From Rhodothermales bacterium (lineage in GTDB: Bacteria; Bacteroidota; Rhodothermia; Rhodothermales; JAHQVL01), in assembly GCA_041391505.1 (NCBI GenBank), contig JAWKNW010000010.1:124001-188000 (forward strand): a stretch of DNA of 64,000 bases, given 5' to 3'. Made by a program: the position numbers and the translations under genes. How positions within the stretch are numbered: the first letter of the stretch is position 1; each line of letters starts with the position of its first letter. The notes under the pieces were generated by a model that saw only the letters and a list, made by a program, of their open reading frames with translations, ran no database searches and was not told where the DNA came from. Shown here piece by piece: positions 1-7,543 of this stretch.

Positions 1-1119
1 CCGGGCGTAATCGTCCGTCAGGTTGATGAACTCGGCCAGCCGCTGCTGGAAGACGTGCGGGTACGGCTCGTCCCAGTTTTCGTACTTCTGGACATCGGCC
101 CGGTCTTCGTCGCCGAGCGTGTCTTCGGGGATCTGGAGCGCGCCGCCGAGCTTGAGGATGCCGCCGAGGTCGGCGTCGTCGATCCCCGGCAGGTTGACGC
201 CCGGATCCTGCACATCCATCGGCCGGCGCCCGACGCGGCGGTCCATCGGCTGCGGCTTGAGGAGGCGGACGAGGTACTCGAAGTCCCCCACCGTGCTCGT
301 CCGGAAATACCAGCGGTAGTAGTACGGGAACGAGGTGCCCTCGGGCCGGCCGGCGGCTTCCCAGGCCGAGGCCGTCGCGCCGGGCGCGGTTTCGGGGTCC
401 ATGCCGAGGCCGGCGAGCCGACCCGTCTCGAAGACCGGCATCAGGAAGGCGTGATACCCGGTGTCGGGCTCGAGCTGGCGGGGGCACAGGATGCGGGAAT
501 AGGCGAGGTCGGGGTCCTCGGCGAGCGTGTCCTCGAAGCCGTCGAGCACGGCGCCGTTTTCGTTGGCGCCGACGAACACATCGCCCGGCGCGGCGATCAG
601 GCCGCGGTTGACGTGGACGTGCGCCCACGCCCAGAGGTCGCTCGCCTTCGGGAAGACGGTGAGGTCCTCGACGACGACGTACGGCAGCGGCCGGCCCGCG
701 ACGCCCACGCCGTCGGTGAACTCGTCTTCCTTGAGCACGACGAGCATGATCCAGGGGCGCAGCCGGCTCTTCGTGGCCGCGTCGGGCGCGGCCGGCGTGT
801 AGCGCCAGGGGAAGTCCTCGTCGTAGAAATCGATCCCCGGCAGGTAGTTCGTCTCGAAGTTGGTGATCCAGTTGCGCGGCTCGGTCTTGACGATGGCCTT
901 CGCGTCGATGCCGACGATATCGCCCGGGCCGTAGAGCTGCACGGGTTTGACGATGTCCTGCACCTCATCCCCGCCGCCCGTCTTCTTCCCGGTGATGCGC
1001 AGGGTCACGTTGACGGTCGCGCGGCTGCTGCCGGCGGCGCCGTCGTCGGCCTGCGTGATCTGGTTGGCGATGCCCTGGCGCAGCCAGGGGAGGAACGTGT
1101 AGATGCCTAGCTTGCTCAT
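1..1119 (-). CDS. Unassigned protein, C-terminus beyond window edge
   Basis: The reading frame runs on the minus strand from ATG at 1119 to the window edge, giving 373 residues with no stop, so the gene is partial. The protein starts MSKLGIYTFLPWLRQG and has no signal peptide or membrane segment. It is rich in W, Y, D and P, with stretches such as RPWIMLVVLKEDEF and YYYRWYFRTSTVGDFEYLV that look like a folded soluble protein. I do not recognise a family. Its start codon overlaps the stop of the upstream DUF6603-like gene by 4 nt (ATGA), so the two are probably translationally coupled. The absence of a secretion signal in all three genes of this operon suggests cytoplasmic production or assembly, which is inference. 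The coding call itself is firm; the function is unknown. Confidence 0.8.
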   Translation of the reverse strand, partial: MSKLGIYTFLPWLRQGIANQITQADDGAAGSSRATVNVTLRITGKKTGGGDEVQDIVKPVQLYGPGDIVGIDAKAIVKTEPRNWITNFETNYLPGIDFYDEDFPWRYTPAAPDAATKSRLRPWIMLVVLKEDEFTDGVGVAGRPLPYVVVEDLTVFPKASDLWAWAHVHVNRGLIAAPGDVFVGANENGAVLDGFEDTLAEDPDLAYSRILCPRQLEPDTGYHAFLMPVFETGRLAGLGMDPETAPGATASAWEAAGRPEGTSFPYYYRWYFRTSTVGDFEYLVRLLKPQPMDRRVGRRPMDVQDPGVNLPGIDDADLGGILKLGGALQIPEDTLGDEDRADVQKYENWDEPYPHVFQQRLAEFINLTDDYAR

Positions 1120-4100
1120 GCCGCCATGCTCAGTTCAAATTGGGGGATCACATGCAGCGCGTCGGCCATCGCCGGGTCGCCGGCGACGGTCCGGTTCATG
1201 AACTCGCGCGCCTGCGCCTCGCTGGTGAATACGGCCTGCCCGTCGTACAGCGTGTTGGTGCTGTTGAAGGCCACCGCGTAGCCGTCCGTCCCCACCGCGA
1301 TCCGCTCGTCGAACGGCTGCAGCTGCTTCTTGTAGCTGTTCGAGAGGACGGATTTCGTGACCGCGTTGCCCCGCAAAAACAGGGTGAAGAGGCTGGATAG
1401 GAATTCGAACAGCGGAACGACGTACCGCTGGTAGTTCGTGTCGATGATGATGGTCTCGTAGCGGACGTTGCGCTCGGTGACCTTGCCGGTCTGGTAGGCC
1501 CGGTCGGCCGTGGCCAGTTCCAGCCCGCCGTGCTGCGGCTGGAACGCCGGCTTCGAGAGCTTCTCGGCGTCCTTGAAGTCCTGGTACTGCGCGATGGCGA
1601 ACGACGCGTCGACGTCCTTCACCTTCGCCAGCCCGCCCAGCGCCGTCACCGACACCGACTCGACGTCGCTCGGCTTCTGGCTGCCGATCTTGTTGAGCGT
1701 GATGTCGAACGGCACCGCCCGCTGGGCCACCGTCAGCGTCCCGACCGGATGCAGGACGAGGTCCGTCGTCCCCGCCGGCAGCGCGCGCAGCGCCACCTGG
1801 AGGCTGTTGGACGCCGGCACCGTCGCGGTCCAGTTGTCGATCTTGTCGAGTTCGCCCGACACGAGCGACATGACGGCGATCGGCGGCAGCGCGGTGTTCT
1901 CCGCCTCGCCCCAGGTGTAGTCGAAGTTGACCTTGATGGAGAAGAAGAGCAGCGACAGCTTGCCGTAGCCCTTCGCACGCCACGGCGACGTGCCCTCGAG
2001 CGTGAACTTGAGCGAGATGCTCCACAGCCCCACGCCGAAGACCTTGAGCGACACGCCGGCGGAGATCTCGACGATGAAATAGAACGGGTTGAACTGGAAA
2101 AGCGCGTCGAACCCGATCCATCCCTCCACCTTGAAGTCGCTGAACCCGAAATACAGCTCGGCCCGCGCGCCCAGCTGGACCGTGTTCGACGTCACGGCGA
2201 AATACCCCGAGACGCTGATCCGCCCGTAGGACGTATTCAGGATATCCACCGAAACCCGCTTCGGACTCGGGAACGGCAGCGGTGGCGGGGTGAACTGGGG
2301 ATGGAAGCCGCCGACGGAAACGACAAAGTTGCTGTCGCTCCCCCACGCCATGAGGACGCCCATTTCGCCCTCGATGGTCATGAAGATGATGCGCGAGTCG
2401 AACAGCGCGGCGAAGAAATACGCGCGCTCCTTGTCGAACTCGATCGCCCCGATAAAATTGACCTGAAGCCGGATGAGCGCCGCGTCTTCGTCCGGCAGCA
2501 CCACCTTCAGCACGCCCAGGATGGCGATGTTGCCCGGGATTTCGAAGATGACGCCGAGCGAGAGGCTGATGAGCGTCGGGGTGCCCCAGCCCAGCTTCGC
2601 CATCGGGCCTATCAGGAAGACCCCCTCCTCCACCGGGAAGAAGGTGCGCAGGTCGGAGATGATGCGCGGGGCGTTGGCCACCACATCCTCCGGAAACATG
2701 ACGCTGTCGATGGCCCCGGTCCGGATGCCTTCGACCAGCGGCTCGAGGTTCATCCGCCGGTTGAGGCCCAGGATGCCGCCCACACCCAGCAGCGTGAACC
2801 CGAACCCGAGCTGCAGCCCGGTGCCAAACTCGGCGGTGATGACGATCAGGAGCGAGAAGCCCTGCGAGCCGTCGGGCATGCGGGTGGTGATCAGCCCGAT
2901 GGCCTTGAGCGTCAGGAAGCCGCTGAACTCCAGCTCCAGCGCGCCGGCATATTCCTCGTTGTCGAAATCGAAATACAGATACCCGCCGCCCTTCACCACG
3001 CCGGCGTCGATCGAGAGCCCGACGCCGTTCGGCGGCTTGAAGCCCAGCGAGAGGTCCATCGGACCCAGGTTGCCGGGCTCGAACGCCGCATAAACCCCCA
3101 GCCCGATTTGCTCGACGACAAACTGGAGCGGCCCGAGGTCGCCCTGGATGTTTACGCCGGCCTCCAGCTTGAGCTGGTTGCTGCTCCCCGCCGGCAGCCC
3201 GAGCGAGAGCCGGAACTCCGGCACCTGGATGAAGCCGAGGTCGAAGTGCGGGTTAAACGACAGCTCGAAGTTCATCGAGCCCTGGAAACCGAAGCCGTGC
3301 TTGTTGGACCACGACATCCCCAGCGGGATGCTGATCCGCTTCTCGGCATCGCCGAGGATGGTCTGGAGGAAGCCGTCGCCCTCGCCGGCCGTCAGCACCA
3401 GCGTCAGGTCCTTCATCCCCAGGTTGAGGATCACCTCGAGCTCGCCGCCCACGAACTGCGCCTCGCCGCCGACGGTGCCGCCCTTCCATTCGAGCCGCAA
3501 CCCGCCCGGCGATCCGAACAGCAGGATGGGCTCGGCGGGATGGAAGTCGATCGTGAACCCGAAGCCGGCGGACGGGAAGGTGCCGTCCTGGAACGGGTAT
3601 TTAACGTCGAACACGCCCGGACAGAGGAGGATGCCGAACTGCGACCCGATGTCGGTGCCGGCGCGGATCTCGAGGTCGACCTCCTCGCCGAGCTGGTAGC
3701 TCAGCGGGATGACGGAAGGGATCGCCGGCTGGATGACGATGCCCGGCAGCTTGCCGCCGGCGCCCGGCAGCGCGTGAAACTCCACCGCCAGTTCGATCGG
3801 CGTGTCGCCGATCTCGTTGTAATACAGCGGGATCTTGAGCCCGCGCGCCGGCTGGAGCCCCGGCAGGTCGAGCTCGCCGGTATACCCGAGGGTCAGCTCC
3901 TCGTCGATCTCCAGCAGCCGGACCGAGAAGCCCAGCCCGTACATCAGGTTGGCGAGCTGATTGAAGAGAAAGCTGTAATTCGGCGCCGGCGTCCCCCATC
4001 CGGTGACGCCCTGGAGGATGGCGACGGGGTTGGTGAGCAGATCCGGGATCCGGTCCCAGTGGAACCGGGTCTGGATGTGCGGCCCCTTGCTCCCGGTGGC

Positions 4101-4538
4101 GTCGTGGTGCTCGACGGTGATGACGTTGAGGGCCGACAGGAATCCGAACAGCGCCGTCTGACGCCGGTTGAGGTACTCCGTCAGCAGGCACTCGAACAAC
4201 CGCTCGCCGATTTCCGCGAGGAAGGCGCCGGCGTCGACGCCCGGCGGGGCGACGGCGATGCCCTGGATGCGGTCGTAGAGGTCCTGCGCCGTGGCGATCA
4301 GCGCCTGGATCTCCGACGCGCCGGGCGTGCCCTGGGCGAGGTCGTCGACGAGGTCGACGGCGTCGGCGATGGCGGACGCGAGGCCGGCGTAGGCGTCCGG
4401 GAGGGCGGTGGCCTCCCAGCCGAGCTTGCGCATCAGCGCCACGAACTGGTCGGGGTCGGTGAAGGCCTCGCGGAGCGGGTCGACCGCCAGGATGAGTTCG
4501 CCGGCGATCAGCTGAAAGGTGTCCTGCGCTTCGTTCAT
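1116..4538 (-). CDS. Giant beta-rich protein, DUF6603-like
   Basis: The ATG at 4538 begins MNEAQDTFQLIAGELILAVD and gives 1140 residues. An open frame extends further upstream, but that part lies inside the M64-like gene in another frame and is not coding. The first 200 residues look helical. From about residue 250 onward there is a long series of amphipathic beta-strands with G-F-x-F and L-x-L-G-x patterns, for example GLQLGFGFTLLGVGGILGLN and GVSLKVFGVGLWSISLKFTL. This resembles the large DUF6603 proteins; I assign that from recall of the pattern, not from a search. There is no signal peptide. The start overlaps the protease stop at 4535-4537 by 4 nt, and the stop overlaps the next start, so the three genes form one translationally coupled unit. 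The role is unknown. Confidence 0.8.
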   Translation of the reverse strand: MNEAQDTFQLIAGELILAVDPLREAFTDPDQFVALMRKLGWEATALPDAYAGLASAIADAVDLVDDLAQGTPGASEIQALIATAQDLYDRIQGIAVAPPGVDAGAFLAEIGERLFECLLTEYLNRRQTALFGFLSALNVITVEHHDATGSKGPHIQTRFHWDRIPDLLTNPVAILQGVTGWGTPAPNYSFLFNQLANLMYGLGFSVRLLEIDEELTLGYTGELDLPGLQPARGLKIPLYYNEIGDTPIELAVEFHALPGAGGKLPGIVIQPAIPSVIPLSYQLGEEVDLEIRAGTDIGSQFGILLCPGVFDVKYPFQDGTFPSAGFGFTIDFHPAEPILLFGSPGGLRLEWKGGTVGGEAQFVGGELEVILNLGMKDLTLVLTAGEGDGFLQTILGDAEKRISIPLGMSWSNKHGFGFQGSMNFELSFNPHFDLGFIQVPEFRLSLGLPAGSSNQLKLEAGVNIQGDLGPLQFVVEQIGLGVYAAFEPGNLGPMDLSLGFKPPNGVGLSIDAGVVKGGGYLYFDFDNEEYAGALELEFSGFLTLKAIGLITTRMPDGSQGFSLLIVITAEFGTGLQLGFGFTLLGVGGILGLNRRMNLEPLVEGIRTGAIDSVMFPEDVVANAPRIISDLRTFFPVEEGVFLIGPMAKLGWGTPTLISLSLGVIFEIPGNIAILGVLKVVLPDEDAALIRLQVNFIGAIEFDKERAYFFAALFDSRIIFMTIEGEMGVLMAWGSDSNFVVSVGGFHPQFTPPPLPFPSPKRVSVDILNTSYGRISVSGYFAVTSNTVQLGARAELYFGFSDFKVEGWIGFDALFQFNPFYFIVEISAGVSLKVFGVGLWSISLKFTLEGTSPWRAKGYGKLSLLFFSIKVNFDYTWGEAENTALPPIAVMSLVSGELDKIDNWTATVPASNSLQVALRALPAGTTDLVLHPVGTLTVAQRAVPFDITLNKIGSQKPSDVESVSVTALGGLAKVKDVDASFAIAQYQDFKDAEKLSKPAFQPQHGGLELATADRAYQTGKVTERNVRYETIIIDTNYQRYVVPLFEFLSSLFTLFLRGNAVTKSVLSNSYKKQLQPFDERIAVGTDGYAVAFNSTNTLYDGQAVFTSEAQAREFMNRTVAGDPAMADALHVIPQFELSMAA

Positions 4539-7024
4539 CGCTGCGGGTAGATAAGGGTGTAGTTGCGGTCGATCTCGGCATGCCGCGTCGGATCGATCAT
4601 GTCGACCAGCACGTAGCGGCATACCGCGCAGAATTCCATCCCGTCGGTATGGCTCTCGCGCATCACGCACGACCCCGTGGGATGGTACAGCCCCTTGTGG
4701 TAGGCCTTGCCGCCCGAATACAGCCCCACGATGCGGGGGCGATTCTTGCTGAAGCAGTCCGGCAGGTTGACGTTGCGCTTGAAGATGGGCGCCTGCACGT
4801 CGTCGTCGTCCTTGTCGGCCGGCTCCTTGGTGAGCGGCTTCTTTTCCTGGGTGATGTAGTCCTTGATATTTTTCGCCACCATCTCGGCGTACGGGTACGC
4901 CGCGGAAAGCACCGAGGCCGGCGCGGGGGTTGGGATGTAGACGACGGAGCCGGCGGGAAACTCGGCGATGTAGTTGGCGGGGTCGACCAGGTTCGGGTAC
5001 GGAAGGGCCGCGCCGGCCTTGACGCGGACGTGGATCGCGCTGTCGGTCGGCGCCGGATCGACGACTTCCAGCGGCGCGGATAACTTGGGGTTTTTGATGA
5101 GCGGCTTCGGGTACTCCCGGAAGCGCAGGTGCACCGTATCCCCCTTCGCGAACCGGTAGCCGTGGCCGAGGCGCAGCGGCAGCCGGAAGGTGCCGCCGCC
5201 GGCATCGACGATCGCCGCGGCCAGCACGCCGGCGTTGCGCACGCGGTGCCAGTTCCATTTGACCTCGTCGCCGTGAAAGTCGCCCGCCGCATTTTTGGCG
5301 TCGGCCTCCAGGGTGAGGTTGCCGTACTTCTCGTCGATGTCGAGTCCGCCGGGGTCCACCGGCGGCCCCAGCCGCTCGCCGTATTCGTCGCCGATGCCGA
5401 AGGAATGCGTGAGTTCGTGGGCGAGCACGCGGCCCCGCTCGTTGTCCGACGCGGCCGGCAGGTCGGCGGTCGAGTAGTCGAGGTCGAGCGCATTGGTGCC
5501 GGCCATAGGCTTCACCTTCAGGGCATCGATCACGCTGACGAAGAAGTAGCCGTCGCTGTTGAGGGCGCGGCCGGGCGCGGGCACGAGGATGCACACGAGG
5601 TCGTAGTTGTTGGGCCGCGTGCGGTCGGCCCGCTCCGCCCAGAGGTCCTGGACGGGGATGCCGCGCGGATCGCGGAGGGCGCGGAGGAGCACGTCCAGGT
5701 TGTCCCGGTCGATCCGATCGCTCCGGTTGAGCTGGATGTCCTTGTAGTCGCCCGAGTCCGCCATGGCGGCCCCGACCCGTACGCCCAGCGGCGTATCCAC
5801 GTCGTTGATGACGGTCCGCTTCGCCAGCCGCCGCCAGCGGTTGATGAGGTCGTCGTTGACCTTCGGGGCGGGGTCGGGATCGACCTGCGCGGCCCATTCG
5901 GCCTTGATGGCGGCGTTGGTGCGCGCCGCGATGGATGGGTCGTCCGTCGGCACGGGCAGGCCGGCCATGTAGATCAGATGCTCCAGCGTCCACCGCCCGG
6001 TATGCGAGGCCGGCACCGGCTTCGGCGGCGGCACGAAACGCATCGTCGTGCCCGAGGCATACACCTCCGAGCGCACCGAGACGCCGATTTGATCCGACGG
6101 GATGAAGGCGGACCAGAAGTTCATCGACGTGGACAGCACGTCGTAGGGATGGTTGACCGGATTGGTCTTCAGGAAGTGCACCAGCGAATTGACGTAGCCC
6201 TCGAAGCGGGTCTTGTCGGCCGGCGTGCTGCCGAATCCATCCCCCAGAAAAAGCACGTTCGGCACCACCTCCGGGTTGATCGTGCCCGGCCATCCGCCGC
6301 CGACGACGATGGACACGTCGATGGGGTTGGCGGGCGACCAGTCGGCCGCGACGACCATGTTCGCCGTCGCCGACCGCGCCGCGGCGTCGGCCTGGACGGC
6401 GGCAGGGAGGTTGACGGTGATCGGGATGGTGTCGCCCGGGTTGTCGCCGGCGTTGATCCGAAGCCGGCCGCTGCCCTGGACGCGCCCCACGGGCGTCCAG
6501 CTCAGCCCCGGGAGACCGCTCAGGTCCCCCACCGTGCCGTCGTCGAACTGCGCGCGAACCGCGAAGCGGTAGGGCGAGAGGGTCGGGCGGATGGTGTCGT
6601 ACGGGCGGACGGTCAGCCGGCCCGGCGTAAGCCACAGTTTCGTGATGGACTGATGGACGTGGTAGCGGATTTCGTCCCGGTCGATCTCATCCCCGCTCGC
6701 CGCGTCGCGGGCGACGACCTCGACGATAAAATTCGATTTGCGCGGGGACGGCAGCGCGTTGGCGAGCGTCGCCACGCCGGTCGTGGTATCGAACGTGATG
6801 CCGTGCCCCGTCACCGTGTTGCCGGCGACGACGCCTTTGAAACGCGGGGTGAAGGTGACGGTGGTGTCGGCGTTGGTATCGAGGTAGTTCTTCGCGAAAT
6901 CCGTCGTCCCATCGTCCTTCTCGAGGACCAGATGGCCGACGCGCAGGTCGGGCGAAGGCGCCCCGGCGATCACGTGGATATCCACGTCGCGATCGCGGGC
7001 CCAGAAAAGATCCACTATAGGCAT
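4535..7024 (-). CDS. M64-like zinc metallopeptidase
   Basis: This 829-residue protein starts at ATG 7024, preceded by a good GGGAGG ribosome-binding site, which is rare in this window. The N-terminal 230 residues look like Ig-type beta domains. The segment LFLGDGF followed by a nearby invariant-looking YDVLSTSMNFWSAFIPSDQIG region resembles the start of IgA-peptidase M64 domains. The zinc site is HELTHSFGIGDEY, with H536, E537 and H540. The C-terminal block, with GLYSGGKAYHKGLYHPTGSC followed by FCAVC, matches the glycine/cysteine tail typical of M64. No signal peptide is visible, which is odd for a family usually exported. It is the first gene of a three-gene unit and overlaps the next gene by 4 nt. 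Peptidase activity is likely; the substrate is unknown. Confidence 0.85.
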   Translation of the reverse strand: MPIVDLFWARDRDVDIHVIAGAPSPDLRVGHLVLEKDDGTTDFAKNYLDTNADTTVTFTPRFKGVVAGNTVTGHGITFDTTTGVATLANALPSPRKSNFIVEVVARDAASGDEIDRDEIRYHVHQSITKLWLTPGRLTVRPYDTIRPTLSPYRFAVRAQFDDGTVGDLSGLPGLSWTPVGRVQGSGRLRINAGDNPGDTIPITVNLPAAVQADAAARSATANMVVAADWSPANPIDVSIVVGGGWPGTINPEVVPNVLFLGDGFGSTPADKTRFEGYVNSLVHFLKTNPVNHPYDVLSTSMNFWSAFIPSDQIGVSVRSEVYASGTTMRFVPPPKPVPASHTGRWTLEHLIYMAGLPVPTDDPSIAARTNAAIKAEWAAQVDPDPAPKVNDDLINRWRRLAKRTVINDVDTPLGVRVGAAMADSGDYKDIQLNRSDRIDRDNLDVLLRALRDPRGIPVQDLWAERADRTRPNNYDLVCILVPAPGRALNSDGYFFVSVIDALKVKPMAGTNALDLDYSTADLPAASDNERGRVLAHELTHSFGIGDEYGERLGPPVDPGGLDIDEKYGNLTLEADAKNAAGDFHGDEVKWNWHRVRNAGVLAAAIVDAGGGTFRLPLRLGHGYRFAKGDTVHLRFREYPKPLIKNPKLSAPLEVVDPAPTDSAIHVRVKAGAALPYPNLVDPANYIAEFPAGSVVYIPTPAPASVLSAAYPYAEMVAKNIKDYITQEKKPLTKEPADKDDDDVQAPIFKRNVNLPDCFSKNRPRIVGLYSGGKAYHKGLYHPTGSCVMRESHTDGMEFCAVCRYVLVDMIDPTRHAEIDRNYTLIYPQR

Positions 7025-7253
7025 ACCTATCCTCCCGGCAGAAGCCGGCGGGGCATGGCGCCAGTCAGGATCGCATCTTCCTACGAAGGCACAAACGAAG
7101 CGACGGGGCCGGCGAATGGGAGCCCCTTAAGACGTTATTCCAGGGTGTGAGCGTGCGTGCGAGAAAGGACAGCAAGACCGGAAGTGGGCACTACCCGGCC
7201 CTGCCCCACAATCTAGCTCATCCGATTCACAGAAGCTTCACGCCCCATAAAAA
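7025..7253. promoter_or_regulatory. Divergent intergenic region, protease operon side
   Basis: This non-coding stretch lies between the M64-like operon start (minus) and heptamer array A. It should hold the promoter of the minus-strand operon. Apart from the GGGAGG ribosome-binding site next to the start at 7024, I could not identify a convincing -35/-10 pair or the Bacteroidota TTG/TAnnTTTG motif. No small gene is evident. Confidence 0.4.
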
Positions 7254-7427
7254 ATGTTGGATGGGGGATGTTGGGTGCGGGTTTTGGGATGCAGGATGCG
7301 GGTTTTGGGATGCAAGATGCAGGATGCAGGATGTTGGATGCGGGTTTTGGGATGCAAGATGCAGGAGTTGGATGCTAGCTGCGGTATCTTGCATCCTGCA
7401 TCCTGCATCCTGCATCATCCCCCATCC
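7254..7427. repeat. Heptamer inverted-repeat array A
   Basis: Starting at 7254 the sequence reads as sixteen consecutive in-phase 7-mers of the family ATGCAGG (variants ATGCAAG, ATGCGGG, ATGTTGG, TTTTGGG) up to 7365. After one 6-mer and a short centre, the reverse-complement family follows as ATCTTGC, ATCCTGC three times, ATCATCC and CCCATCC, ending near 7427. The two arms can pair into a long imperfect hairpin. It sits between divergently transcribed genes, so it is not simply a terminator between convergent genes. Open frames crossing it give only low-complexity peptides and are not coding. Four other loci in this window share the 7-bp period but use different heptamers. Confidence 0.85.
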
Positions 7428-7543
7428 CCCAAGCCCCTTTCCCGTAATGGCGCTAAAAACGTCGGGAAGTGGCCATACCCGGATCCGTCTATCGCGCCTC
7501 GCGTTTCGCACCTCTCCGCGAACACCCTTTTTTTGATACATAG

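Noticed and set aside
1530..7150. Long plus-strand open frames over 600-1000 residues antisense to the protease/DUF6603 operon
   Set aside because: They have Arg/Asp/Val-rich composition without domains, and lie opposite genes with clear motifs. They are high-GC antisense artefacts.
7254..7427. CRISPR array
   Set aside because: The units are 7 bp with no spacers and inverted arms; there are no cas genes.
7227..7541. Open frames across heptamer array A
   Set aside because: Their peptides are direct translations of the repeat and low in complexity.
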